The notes beneath the pieces were generated by a model. It was not told where the DNA came from and ran no database searches. It was given only the letters and a program-made list of their open reading frames with translations. The position numbers were made by a program, and so were the translations under genes. A DNA stretch of 34,621 bases. It comes from CAYUNT01 sp964446285. Lineage in GTDB: Bacteria > Sumerlaeota > Sumerlaeia > SLMS01 > CAYUNT01. The stretch spans positions 1-34,621 of the forward strand of contig CAYUNT010000022.1 of assembly GCA_964446285.1 (NCBI GenBank), given 5' to 3'. The first letter of the stretch is position 1. The number at the start of each line of letters is the position of its first letter. Below are positions 1-8,532 of this stretch, piece by piece.

Positions 1-42
1 CGCTCTTCTCGCGAAAACCGTGACAGGCGATTGGGAACAGAA

Positions 43-1368
43 TCAAAGGAAAATGCTATTATCTTTTTTCCGTGCTTCCGCGGCAAGATCAAGCCACGCC
101 CGCCAGACGCGCCGCGCCACGTCTTCCCAGCGCAATCGCCGCGCGTTTTCGATTCCTATCGCTTCTTTCGATCCCGGTGTGGCGACAGGGCCTCCCGCTA
201 AAAAGGCGCGCCAGCGCGAGGGAAGATTCTCGTTCTCTTGCTCTGCAGAATGCACTTCGCGCAAACGCGCTGCCAACTCCTCGGAGCAATCTGGCTCAAA
301 AAACCATGCCGCGCCCCGGGCGATTTCCGTCAGCGGAGCGCGCCGCGAACACACAACCGGCGTTCCGCACGCCATCGCCTCGGCAACTGGCAGTCCGAAC
401 CCTTCCGCGAGCGACGGGAACACAAGCGCCTCCGCGCCCCAGTAAAGCGCACGCAGCCGTTCCTCGGGCAGCGCGGGCATCACACAAACGCAGCGGTCTG
501 AGATTCCGGGAAGCGACCGCCCATTTGTTCCGGCGAAAACCAGCCCCACATCAGCAAATTCTCCAACCGCAGTTAGGCGCTCCGCCTCTCCGAGCCACCA
601 TCCAAGACGTTTGTGCGGCTTGTCGATCCCGACCGTCATCCAATACCGCGCGGGAAGTTCCAAATCCCGCCGCGCCGCCTCGACCTCGCGCCGCAATTCG
701 TTCGCATCGCACGGCGGGCGGAAAATCGCGTTCACCCCGTTGCCGATCACACGCACGCGATGCGGAGGAAATCCCCATACGCGCTGCAAAAGCACCTTCA
801 CATGCCGCGAAACAGTGAGCGCCAGCGCGGGCGTCCCTGCGCCTCGATCCGCCCGCCGCAGCCGCCGCCGCAGCGCCCGCAAAAAAAACGCCTGATACGC
901 CGCCGCGCCGCGCCGCGCAGGGTGTTCGATGTGGATCAGGTCATGCACCGTCACCGCCAGCGGCCCGCGCCACGCCAGCGGAAAATTATAATGCGGCCAG
1001 TGGACAATCGCCGGAATCTCCTGTCCGCTCATGTCTTTTTGCGTCCAATCGCGCTTTTGCGCGCGCAAATGGCGGGGGGCTTCGGCCTGCTCGCGCAGCG
1101 AATAAACCGGCGCGTTGAATTCCCGAATTGCCATGCGCGCGAGGGCCTCATCGCCCAGCGCGCCGCGAATTCGCGCGGGCGTTCCCAGAACCGCAATTTC
1201 CCAGCGCGCGCAGGGTTCCTGCTTTTCCCCGCCCGCCGCTGCGGCGCTTTCTTCCGCCGCCAGCGCCTCAAGAATCCCGCGGATGTGCGCGCCGATGCCC
1301 GAATGGCGGATCATGCGCGCATCAAACGCCACTCGAAATGCCGGAGGGGCAGAGCCGGGCGGGGGCAT
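43..1368 (-). CDS. GT4-family glycosyltransferase
   Basis: This 441-residue protein is a family 4 (GT-B fold) glycosyltransferase, which would transfer a sugar from an activated nucleotide donor to an envelope or extracellular polysaccharide. The N-terminal Rossmann half starts with a glycine-containing segment (HSGIGAHIRGILEAL), followed by VHDLIHIEHP and VSRHVK...VIGNGVN, which is typical of the linker region. The C-terminal half carries the family signature ALVFPSLAEGFGLPVAEAMA, with the two glutamates of the EX7E motif, then CGTPVV. There is no signal peptide or membrane segment. The reading frame extends upstream to a TTG at 1404, but I chose the ATG at 1368: it lies five bases after the stop of the upstream gene, so the two genes look co-transcribed. 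The acceptor and sugar cannot be told from sequence. Confidence 0.88.
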   Translation of the reverse strand: MPPPGSAPPAFRVAFDARMIRHSGIGAHIRGILEALAAEESAAAAGGEKQEPCARWEIAVLGTPARIRGALGDEALARMAIREFNAPVYSLREQAEAPRHLRAQKRDWTQKDMSGQEIPAIVHWPHYNFPLAWRGPLAVTVHDLIHIEHPARRGAAAYQAFFLRALRRRLRRADRGAGTPALALTVSRHVKVLLQRVWGFPPHRVRVIGNGVNAIFRPPCDANELRREVEAARRDLELPARYWMTVGIDKPHKRLGWWLGEAERLTAVGEFADVGLVFAGTNGRSLPGISDRCVCVMPALPEERLRALYWGAEALVFPSLAEGFGLPVAEAMACGTPVVCSRRAPLTEIARGAAWFFEPDCSEELAARLREVHSAEQENENLPSRWRAFLAGGPVATPGSKEAIGIENARRLRWEDVARRVWRAWLDLAAEARKKDNSIFL

Positions 1369-1373
1369 TGGAT

Positions 1374-2021
1374 TCACCGTGGCAGCGCCTGCGACTTCCC
1401 GCAAAACGCCAAAAAATCACTTCCGAGGGCGGCCCGCGCATTCCGCGCCTCATCGCGCGCACGCATTGCGAAATACGAGGTCCGGCCTTGGTTTTCTCCC
1501 CTCCGGCATTCGAGCAGAATCTCGCTCAGCACCTCGATGCGGAGAATTTCCTCCAGGCTGTCCTCGGGCACGGGCGGTTGAAAACGCGCCGCCAGATACG
1601 CCAGCCGCAGCGCCATCGCGCGCACGGATTCCGCCCGCTCCAGGGCGGCCTCGCGCTGATCCTTCCGGTTATAATCGCGAACCCGCGCCGACGATTCCTC
1701 TATTCCCATAAGCAATTGCCGCGCGCTCCATTCCGAATATGCCTCGACGCCGCCCGCCCGTGACTGCATTCCCATTCTCGCCGCCGCGTTGGCAATCGCG
1801 CTTTCGCTGAAAATCCACTCGCGCCATCCCGAAGGAACATCCGCCGGGCCTCGCGCCTGAGCCAGAATCCGCGTCGCGCTCGTTGCCGCCTCCGCAGACT
1901 CCACCCCTTGCGCCAGCACATTCGAATGTGTGCATATAACTGTGAAAGCCGCTGCCAACGCTATCGCCAAGAGCCTATACGAAAGCCCGCTAAAAAATCT
2001 TGGACGGGACGTCCAAGCCAC
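1374..2021 (-). CDS. Small exported protein of unknown function, uncertain start
   Basis: I do not recognise the family. The convincing part is a signal peptide (LLAIALAAAFTVIC, cleavage near VLA/Q) followed by about 175 mostly helical, charged residues rich in Ala, Glu and Arg, with no cysteine pair or known motif. It is probably periplasmic. The start is unclear. The frame stays open to an ATG at 2411, which overlaps the thrC stop as ATGA, but the extra 130 residues are translation of tandem repeats (collagen-like GPMGPMG and Cys/Leu/Trp-rich strings) and would bury the signal peptide. I give the GTG at 2021, which supplies an arginine-containing n-region but lies in a dispersed hairpin repeat; a TTG at 1970 is the alternative. 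The downstream glycosyltransferase follows after five bases. Confidence 0.55.
   Translation of the reverse strand: MAWTSRPRFFSGLSYRLLAIALAAAFTVICTHSNVLAQGVESAEAATSATRILAQARGPADVPSGWREWIFSESAIANAAARMGMQSRAGGVEAYSEWSARQLLMGIEESSARVRDYNRKDQREAALERAESVRAMALRLAYLAARFQPPVPEDSLEEILRIEVLSEILLECRRGENQGRTSYFAMRARDEARNARAALGSDFLAFCGKSQALPR
1999..2017 (-). repeat. Dispersed terminator-like hairpin, copy B
   Basis: A perfect 8-bp stem with a 3-base loop: CTTGGACG-TCC-CGTCCAAG on the minus strand, preceded by GGTGG and followed by ATTTTTT. It is closely related to the hairpin at 26303-26321, with paired changes in both stem arms. On the minus strand it could end transcription coming from thrC. Confidence 0.7.
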
Positions 2022-2061
2022 CAGAGGTTTTCGGACAGGCTCTGGGCCAATGATGCGGCAG

Positions 2062-2095
2062 AAGGGTTGTGAGTTGTGGGTTGTGAGTTGTGAGA
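2062..2095 (+). repeat. Heptamer tandem repeat (GTTGTGR)
   Basis: Period-7 repeats built from GTTGTGA and GTTGTGG units, spanning about 34 bases. A reverse-complement tract of the same family (CACAACY units) lies at 2218-2276, so the two tracts form an imperfect inverted pair about 120 bases apart. Confidence 0.85.
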
Positions 2096-2106
2096 AAGAA
2101 GCGGAC

Positions 2107-2158
2107 GGTGGGCAGTAGGCAGCGGGCAGTGAGCAGTGGGCAGCGGGCAGGGGGCAGT
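2107..2158 (+). repeat. Heptamer tandem repeat (GGGCAGT family)
   Basis: About seven degenerate period-7 units (GGGCAGT, AGGCAGC, GGGCAGT, GAGCAGT, GGGCAGC and so on). It lies between the two arms of the GTTGTGR/CACAACY tracts. It resembles the short tandemly repeated heptanucleotide tracts known from some other bacteria. Confidence 0.85.
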
Positions 2159-2217
2159 GTCTTCGGCTTTTGCCAAGGCTTGTTAAAATCCTTCCAGCCT
2201 CATGCGTCGCATCTCTT

Positions 2218-2276
2218 AACCCACAACTCACAACCCACAACTCACAACTTCTTCCAACCCGCAACTCACAACCACA
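2218..2276 (+). repeat. Heptamer tandem repeat, inverted copy (CACAACY)
   Basis: Repeats of ACTCACA/ACCCACA with period 7, reverse-complementary to the tract at 2062-2095, with one interruption (TTCTTCCAACC) near the middle. Confidence 0.85.
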
Positions 2277-2281
2277 TCCTT

Positions 2282-2351
2282 TGGGGCCTTTGCGTCCCTT
2301 AGGTCCTTTAGGTCCCATCCGTCCCATAGGCCCCATTGGTCCCATCCATCC
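2282..2351 (+). repeat. Nonamer tandem repeat (GGTCCCATN)
   Basis: Period-9 repeats around GGTCCCATN/GGTCCTTTA. On the minus strand they translate to a collagen-like MGPMGPMGR...GPKGPKG string, which is an artefact of the repeat and not evidence for a collagen domain. Confidence 0.85.
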
Positions 2352-2407
2352 TGTTTGTTTTGTTCCCGCTACGGCCGCCGGGCGCATCATTTCGAATTTG
2401 CGGCGCA

Positions 2408-3787
2408 TCATCCCGCCTTGTAGGCTTTTTGCAGAAACGCCTTGAATTCATCATAATCCGCGCGCAACGGCTCCCAATGTTCCGGCTTGTCATCCAGCCC
2501 GGTCAGCGCCGGCGGAAGTTCCGGATCGCGCCCGGTGAGTTCGCGAATCGCCTCGGGGAATTTGGCCGGATGCGCCGTTTCGAGCGTAATCGTTGCCATT
2601 TCGCCCTTTTTCGCCGCCGCCGCCTCATCATCCCGGCCCGTTTCCAGCCAATGATTCAGCGCCGACCAGCCCACCGCGCCATGAGGTTCGAGCACGATCT
2701 TGTGCTGTTCCCACGCCTCGCGAATCGTGCGCCGCGTCCAGGCGTCGTCCACCGACACCGACCACAGGTCGCGCCGCATCGCATCCATATCCGGCGCTTT
2801 GGCCACTTGGCCCGTCTCGCGGATATGCCCGCCGTAGAGCGCGAAAAGCCGCGCCAGGTTGCTCGGATGCCCAACGTTCATCGCATTCGACAATCCCGCG
2901 CGCGAGGGTTCGATTTTGTGGTAATCGCCCGTTTCCAGGAACGCCGGGAACTCGTCATTGCAGTTCGTCGCAACCAACATCCGCTTCACCGGCAGCCCCA
3001 TTCGCCAAGCCAGCATTCCGCCCATCATGTCGCCGAAATTGCCTGACGGCACGCAGAAAACCACCTGTTCCCCCGCCCGGCGCGTTGTGCGCAGCCAGGC
3101 CCAGAAGTAATACACCGATTGCGGCAGCAGGCGTCCGATATTGATCGAGTTGGCCGACGATAGCGACAAATGCTTCAGGTCCGGATCGGCAAATGCCGTT
3201 TTCACCATCCACTGGCAATCATCGAACTTGCCATCCACGCCAAGCGTCTTGATGTTTGCGCCAAGCGTCGTCATCTGCCGCCGCTGGCGGTCGGATACCT
3301 CCGCCTTGGGGAACAATACACAGACGCGGACATTCGACAGGCCGTGATACGCGTGCGCCACGGCCGATCCCGTATCGCCCGACGTCGCGGTGAGTATGAG
3401 CAATTCCCTTTTTTCCTCGGCGAGGATGGCCGCGATCCACCGCGCCATGATCCGCGCCGCGAAGTCCTTAAACGATGCCGTCGGCCCGCGATCTAGCCGC
3501 AGCACATGATGGCGCTGCGTCACGCATTCGAGCGGCACGGCGTAGTTATAGGCATTGGCGCAGAGGGCTTTCTGAACATCCGCCGGAATTTCGCCATCCG
3601 CGTAGAGCGACAGCACTTCGGCGGCGAGCTCTGGATAATCCAGTTCGCGCCACGATTCGAGCATGTCGGAGGTTACGCGCGGAAGGCTCCGCGGCATGTA
3701 GAGGCCCTTGTCCGGGGCTTGTCCCTGAAGAAGCGCCTCGCGAAGCGTCACGTCCGGCGCGTTGTAGTTGGTTGAATAAAACTGCAC
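2408..3787 (-). CDS. thrC: Threonine synthase
   Basis: Converts O-phosphohomoserine to threonine and phosphate using pyridoxal phosphate, the last step of threonine synthesis in the cytoplasm. The 459 residues match the longer E. coli/yeast-type threonine synthases. Visible features are the N-terminal STNYNAPDVTLREAL...DKGLYMP segment, the PLP-binding lysine in GPTASFKDF (about residue 107), the phosphate-binding SGDTGSA loop, and AYNYAVPLECV. I chose the GTG at 3787 because it gives the family-typical beginning MQFYSTN and has a GGGAGAGG ribosome-binding site about 11 bases upstream; a TTG at 3808 would add seven atypical residues. I see no threonine leader peptide or T-box upstream, and no hom or thrB nearby. 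It is the first gene of a minus-strand group ending with the glycosyltransferase, but the repeat island and terminator-like hairpin downstream may uncouple them. Confidence 0.95.
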   Translation of the reverse strand: MQFYSTNYNAPDVTLREALLQGQAPDKGLYMPRSLPRVTSDMLESWRELDYPELAAEVLSLYADGEIPADVQKALCANAYNYAVPLECVTQRHHVLRLDRGPTASFKDFAARIMARWIAAILAEEKRELLILTATSGDTGSAVAHAYHGLSNVRVCVLFPKAEVSDRQRRQMTTLGANIKTLGVDGKFDDCQWMVKTAFADPDLKHLSLSSANSINIGRLLPQSVYYFWAWLRTTRRAGEQVVFCVPSGNFGDMMGGMLAWRMGLPVKRMLVATNCNDEFPAFLETGDYHKIEPSRAGLSNAMNVGHPSNLARLFALYGGHIRETGQVAKAPDMDAMRRDLWSVSVDDAWTRRTIREAWEQHKIVLEPHGAVGWSALNHWLETGRDDEAAAAKKGEMATITLETAHPAKFPEAIRELTGRDPELPPALTGLDDKPEHWEPLRADYDEFKAFLQKAYKAG

Positions 3788-3999
3788 AGATGCACAAACC
3801 TCTCCCAAAATCGGCGGCGCGAATCCCTCGCCAGCGAAGAATCAGCGTATTCTCATTGCGTCAGGCAGTCGCGTTGCGCATTGCCACTCGCGCTGCTCTC
3901 CGCGCCGCAACCTTTCTTCTTCGCATACCCGCCCCGCGCACTCCAGCCGAAATTGAGACCCTAAAAAATCGCCCGCGCGCGCGGCGATTGCCTGTGGTC

Positions 4000-6795
4000 T
4001 CATTCGCCTGCGCGCATCCACGCCGCCGACGCGCTCGCTGGGGGAGCGGCGCCCAGGTAGTCAAACCGAATGGCATCCGCCTCGATCCAGCCGGGCAGCA
4101 TCGAGTCGGCCGGACCGGTGACCGCGCTCGCATCGAGCACAACAGCGCCCGCCGAGGCCGAACGCCCCGCATGGAAGTAGAATTCACCGAGCAGATTCCA
4201 GCGCCCGCCGTTCGATGCGCCGTTTTGTTCGACGCCCACCGCCGATTCGCCACCGGCATGGCGCACGCGATACACGACCCCGCTCGCATTGGCATCGGCC
4301 GACCAACTGGCCCACACCCGGTAGGTTCCATCCGATGCGAATTCGGGCGTGTATGCGGCCGATGCGCCCGCCGCGGCCGAAACCGACAGCCGGCGCGCCC
4401 GGGGCGAGGTCACGTAAGCGATGGCCTTGCGGAGCGGACTGAGGTTCCAAGTCCCCGAAGGCGCCAGATCCGAGTAGATGGCCGCGCCGCCCGGATTCGG
4501 ATACTGACCTTGCGGCCCCACCGGTTCGGCTAACACTGTTGCCGGTTCGGGAATCCATCCATCCGCCAGATTGGGACTGTCCGCTGGTTCGATGACCGAT
4601 ACGTCGTCGATGCGCCAAATGGCGTCTGAGGCAGCCGACGCGATTACCAGCCGCCAGCGCAGGCTCACCGAAGCCGCCCCGGCCCACTGCGAGAGTGAGA
4701 CGCTCTGGCGTCGCCAGGGTTCGCTGGCGCTGTGGCGGCGCGCCACTTCTGTCCACGATCCGCCACCGTTGGTTGAGATTTCCACCACGCCATAGACCGT
4801 GGGCAAAGCGGGCGAAGTCGAATTCAGATAATCCAGGTCCAGGCGGCGGCTTTCCTGGAAGAAGAGGATCGGGCGCTCGAATCCCGCCAAACTGAATGCG
4901 GGCGAAGTAAGCGAATACGAACCTGCCGAGGGCGAGGAGGCTGCTTCTGTCGTCCAGGATTGCGCGCCCGAGGCTGCGTTGCCGGTTTCGAGCGTCCAGG
5001 GCGTTTGCGCCTGCCAGCCCGCCGCACCGCTCTCGAACGACTCCGCAAAGGCCGTGGCCGCCGTCGCGCGCGTGGTGAACGTCACAACCGTCCCAAGGGG
5101 GCCGATCTTTCCGGCGTCATCCACAGCGCGAATTGCCGCATAATAGGTTTGTCCAGCGTCAAGTCCGCTCAGATGAAGCGCCTGAGCGGTTCCGGCCGCC
5201 TCAGGCGCGGGCAGCCAGTCCGGCAGCGTTCCCGCGAAGAAATTCGCCTCCGTGATGGGTGATTTTGACACACGCACCTCATAATAAGCCGCCGTTCCCG
5301 CGTTCGCGCCATCGTCGCCCGGCGCAATCCAGCGGAGCGACGCGCCATTGGTTGCCGTGGCTGTTACGCGCGGATTTCCGACGGTCGCCGGGGCTTCAGC
5401 GTCTGTTTCGAGCAGTTTCGGCAAATACAACCGCCCATTCGACCGGCATTGCCCCTCCGCCGCCGCAATTGGCTCCACCGCCGTCACTAGGCGCCGCGCC
5501 GCCTCGTAAGGATCAAGGCCCGGCTCGCGCCCGAGCAGCAGCGCCGCCGCGCCTGTAACGACTGGCGCGGAAAGCGACGTCCCAGAATGATACGAATAAC
5601 TGGTTCCGCGCCCGCCGTAAATGTCCACGCCCGGCGCCAGAATGTCCACCCGCGTCCCGCCGCGATTCGAAAACGAACCCACTTGGTCGCGGTTGTCCGT
5701 CGCCCCGGCGCTGATCAGTCCCGGCAGACGCAGCGCCGCCGGATATTGAGGATACAGGTCCATGCGCTGGTGCGAGTTAGCCGCCGAGGCGATGAAGATC
5801 ACCCCTGCCTGGCTCGCGCGTTCGACCGCCTCCGCCAGTATGTCCGTATATTCCGGCCCGCCCCACGAGGCGTTAATGATGTCCGCCCCGTTGGCGATCG
5901 CATAGTCGATTCCCGCCACCAGCATTGGATCGGGCACATCCCCGGTTGCGCCATAAGCGTTTATGATCATCAGCGACACATTCCAGCACACCCCCGCCAT
6001 GCCGGCGTTGTTGTTGGTCGTCGCGCCCACAACGCTCGCCGTGGCCGTTCCGTGCTGGTAGATTTCGTCGATGGCGGCGGAGTTGTTGTAAGTCGCCCAC
6101 CCATGAATGTCGTCAATAAATCCATTTCCGTCGTCATCGATGCCGTTGCCTGGAATCTCGCCCGGATTGGTCCAGAGATTGGCCTGCAGGTCCGGATGCG
6201 AGAGGTTGATGCCTGTGTCGATCATGGCAACCACCACGGAGGAAGACCCGGTGGATACGCCCCAAAACTCTGGCGCGCCGATGTCTGCCCCCGGCACGCC
6301 ACTCTGCGCGCCCGCGCTCTGGCCCGTATTGTTCAGCGCCCACTGAAGCGAAAAATCGGGATCGTTGGGCGTGAGCGGCGCGGCGGCGGAGAAGGACAGG
6401 CGGCGGGAGGCCACGGCCTCCACATGCCGGATGCCGGCGCAATGCGAGAGGGCTTGGCGGGCCGCCTGGGCTGCGGCGGGGCTGTCGAACTCCCACACCT
6501 GCCATTCGCGCGGCGTGGCCGGGCCGACGGCGCGGACGCGGGCGCCAGTTTTCGCTGCCAGCGATTGCACGGTGGGCGCAAGGTCCGCCGCGCCGCGTGC
6601 GCGCGCTCCCGCCGGAGCGGGCGCCAGTCCGGCGGGGGCGATTTTCACCGCCAGGCACTGCGTTGCGCCGGCGCCTTTCGCAGCCGACATTGCCGTGGCA
6701 CCGGAAGACTGCGCGGTTCCGGGAATTGCGCGGAATGCCAAGGAAATTGCCAGCAATATAATTGTGACAAAATGCCATTTGTGACCATCTGTCAT
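4000..6795 (-). CDS. Secreted subtilisin-like protease with Fn3 and golvesin-like domains
   Basis: A 931-residue secreted S8-family serine protease. After a signal peptide (about residues 8-28, ending GTAQS) comes an I9-like propeptide region and the usual PNDPDFSLQWALNNTGQ entry to the catalytic domain. The triad is clear: Asp193 in AMIDTGI, His248 in QHGTATAS, Ser407 in SGTSLSAP, with the oxyanion Asn near 340. An acidic DDDGNGFIDD loop follows the Asp. Downstream are a fibronectin type III domain (about 468-579), a jelly-roll module starting FAESFESG (about 585-740) and a C-terminal golvesin-like domain (about 750-925, TYRVWASW...GGRWNLLGEFYF). Start choice is not certain: the frame continues to a GTG at 6948, but the ATG at 6795 places the hydrophobic segment properly. 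It probably degrades extracellular protein; the tail domains may hold it on the cell surface or matrix. Confidence 0.93.
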   Translation of the reverse strand: MTDGHKWHFVTIILLAISLAFRAIPGTAQSSGATAMSAAKGAGATQCLAVKIAPAGLAPAPAGARARGAADLAPTVQSLAAKTGARVRAVGPATPREWQVWEFDSPAAAQAARQALSHCAGIRHVEAVASRRLSFSAAAPLTPNDPDFSLQWALNNTGQSAGAQSGVPGADIGAPEFWGVSTGSSSVVVAMIDTGINLSHPDLQANLWTNPGEIPGNGIDDDGNGFIDDIHGWATYNNSAAIDEIYQHGTATASVVGATTNNNAGMAGVCWNVSLMIINAYGATGDVPDPMLVAGIDYAIANGADIINASWGGPEYTDILAEAVERASQAGVIFIASAANSHQRMDLYPQYPAALRLPGLISAGATDNRDQVGSFSNRGGTRVDILAPGVDIYGGRGTSYSYHSGTSLSAPVVTGAAALLLGREPGLDPYEAARRLVTAVEPIAAAEGQCRSNGRLYLPKLLETDAEAPATVGNPRVTATATNGASLRWIAPGDDGANAGTAAYYEVRVSKSPITEANFFAGTLPDWLPAPEAAGTAQALHLSGLDAGQTYYAAIRAVDDAGKIGPLGTVVTFTTRATAATAFAESFESGAAGWQAQTPWTLETGNAASGAQSWTTEAASSPSAGSYSLTSPAFSLAGFERPILFFQESRRLDLDYLNSTSPALPTVYGVVEISTNGGGSWTEVARRHSASEPWRRQSVSLSQWAGAASVSLRWRLVIASAASDAIWRIDDVSVIEPADSPNLADGWIPEPATVLAEPVGPQGQYPNPGGAAIYSDLAPSGTWNLSPLRKAIAYVTSPRARRLSVSAAAGASAAYTPEFASDGTYRVWASWSADANASGVVYRVRHAGGESAVGVEQNGASNGGRWNLLGEFYFHAGRSASAGAVVLDASAVTGPADSMLPGWIEADAIRFDYLGAAPPASASAAWMRAGE

Positions 6796-7284
6796 TTGTG
6801 ACTTGTGGTTCCTGATGTTTCTGTCCGTCCCGCGACCGCCTCGAAAAATTGCTATTGGATAGTGCGCCACGAAATGTTTCCTTTCTTTCTGTTTTGGCCC
6901 TAAAAGGCCGGAATTTTCCCACGCTCGCGACCGCCCCGCGTACGCCACAGGTCAGGGGAGGAGGAACCGCGGCGGGGGCGCTGACCTAACGCCTTTGCCA
7001 GCCAGCTGCTCATGGCGCTTTTGGCCATTCCTCTCGCCTGCCCTTGCCGCTTCTCCCTGCCTATTAGCTGATCCCTTCCGGCTCGAATGTCAACGGGATG
7101 AAGCGTCTTGCCGCCACTCTGCCCTCTGTTTTTTCATTGCGCCCATGCCCCATAGCGGATTCTCTGTCGGGTGCGCATTTCCGGCGCAGAGACGGTTTTT
7201 GCCCCGTCCTGCGGAAATGGGCCTCGTCGGCGTTCCGGTTTTCGGAATGCCCGCCGGATTTCGTCTCTTTAACGATATTTTCTT
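6796..7284. other. Intergenic region between divergent protease and rnd genes
   Basis: About 490 bases separate the divergent protease and ribonuclease D starts. It should hold both promoters, but I cannot single out convincing -35/-10 pairs. Open frames here are proline/cysteine-rich and lack family features, so I treat it as non-coding. Confidence 0.6.
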
Positions 7285-8532
7285 ATGCGTCGCGCCCCTC
7301 ATCCTTCCCGCCCTTCCTCAACGCCCGATGCCCGCAGCGCCCCCGCGCCTCCTTCGATTGAACTGATCCAAACTTCAAAAAAACTGGCGTCGCTTTGCCA
7401 CGATCTTGCCGCCAGCCCGCTGATCGCGCTCGATTCCGAATTCATACGCGAGAAAACCTATTATCCAGTTCTGGAAATCGTCCAGATAGCCGATGGCCGG
7501 GGGCGCATCGCGCTTCTTGACATCCCCGCCCTGGGCGATCTCGGCGCGCTCGGCGGCCTTCTGGAGCGGTCCGGCCTCGAAATTGTCCTCCACAGCGCCA
7601 CGCAAGACATACAAATCCTCAAGCACTACCTTGGATTTGTGCCATCCTCGCTCTTCGATACGCAACTGGCCGCCGCGCTGGCCGGTTACGGCGCTCAAAT
7701 CTCGCACGCCAATCTTGTCCGCGATGTTCTTGGTCGCAGGGTTCCCACGGACCAGACCACAAGCGATTGGTCGCGCCGTCCGCTTTCGCCCGCGCAAATC
7801 CATTACGCCTCTCAGGACGTGGCCCATCTCCACGAGTTGCGTGAATCGCTTCTGGCGCGTCTTTCCGAGTTGGGCCGCCTCGAGTGGTTTCGCGAGGAGC
7901 AGCGCCGCCAGCATGAGGATTTCCTCGCCGACGCTCCGGTTCCCGACGAAGAATGCTATCACCAAGTGGCCAATTGGGCGCGTCTCGACGGCTTTGCGCT
8001 GGCTTTGTTGCGCGAGCTGGCCGCCTGGCGCGAGCAGGAAGCCCGCCGCCGCAATCTTCCGCGCAACTACATCCTGCCCGACGCCGCATTGACCGCCTTG
8101 GCGCGCTCGGCCCCGGAAACCCCCGAAGCGCTGCAATCCCTCGGACAATTCCGCGATATTCCCATCGGAAAACTGAACACCTATTGGGAGCCGATTCGCG
8201 CCGCTGTCCGCCGCGCGCGCGCCCTCGAACCGGCCCAATGGCCCTCCAAGCGCGCCGGCGACGACCCCGAAATCCCCATTGGATTGATCGAATTGTTTCA
8301 GGCGCTGGTGCGCGACACGGCCGAACGCGAGGGCATCGCCCCCGCCCTGCTGGCCACCACAGCGGAACTTCGCGCGCTGGCCATCCGGCGTCATGATTGC
8401 GAAGCGGCGTCGCTTCCGGTGCTCCAGGGCTGGCGCAGGTCCCTGATCGGCGAGCGGCTTCTTGCCCTGATCGACGGACGCATGAGGCTGCGCATTGAAA
8501 ACCGCGACCGCCTGGTTATTGAGGAGATTTGA
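7285..8532 (+). CDS. rnd: Ribonuclease D
   Basis: A 3'-to-5' exoribonuclease of the DEDDy family, involved in 3' trimming of tRNA precursors and other small RNAs in the cytoplasm. The four metal-binding acids and the tyrosine are visible: Asp50 and Glu52 in ALDSEFIREKTYYP, Asp108 in LHSATQDIQIL, and Tyr174/Asp178 in HYASQDVAHL. An HRDC domain follows (about 225-300: WARLDGFALALLRELAAWRE), and a second HRDC-like segment is likely near 325-395. At 415 residues it is somewhat longer than the E. coli enzyme (about 375), mainly because of a proline-rich N-terminus of about 24 residues before the nuclease fold. No strong ribosome-binding site precedes the ATG, so a slightly later start is possible. 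It stands alone on the plus strand. Confidence 0.95.
   Translation: MRRAPHPSRPSSTPDARSAPAPPSIELIQTSKKLASLCHDLAASPLIALDSEFIREKTYYPVLEIVQIADGRGRIALLDIPALGDLGALGGLLERSGLEIVLHSATQDIQILKHYLGFVPSSLFDTQLAAALAGYGAQISHANLVRDVLGRRVPTDQTTSDWSRRPLSPAQIHYASQDVAHLHELRESLLARLSELGRLEWFREEQRRQHEDFLADAPVPDEECYHQVANWARLDGFALALLRELAAWREQEARRRNLPRNYILPDAALTALARSAPETPEALQSLGQFRDIPIGKLNTYWEPIRAAVRRARALEPAQWPSKRAGDDPEIPIGLIELFQALVRDTAEREGIAPALLATTAELRALAIRRHDCEAASLPVLQGWRRSLIGERLLALIDGRMRLRIENRDRLVIEEI

Noticed and set aside
613..1763. Overlapping plus-strand open frames opposite the glycosyltransferase
   Set aside because: They are Arg/Pro/Ala-rich shadows of the GT4 gene, without any family feature.
2022..2411. 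Collagen-like protein N-terminus
   Set aside because: The GPMGPMG string is the translation of a nonamer DNA repeat and continues into heptamer repeat translation; the true protein begins at a signal peptide further in.
3788..3999. Threonine attenuator or T-box upstream of thrC
   Set aside because: No Thr/Ile-rich leader peptide, T-box sequence or terminator/antiterminator pair can be seen in the roughly 210 bases before thrC.
6995..7366. Small Cys/Pro-rich gene upstream of rnd
   Set aside because: It overlaps the rnd start in another frame and shows no recognisable domain or ribosome-binding site.
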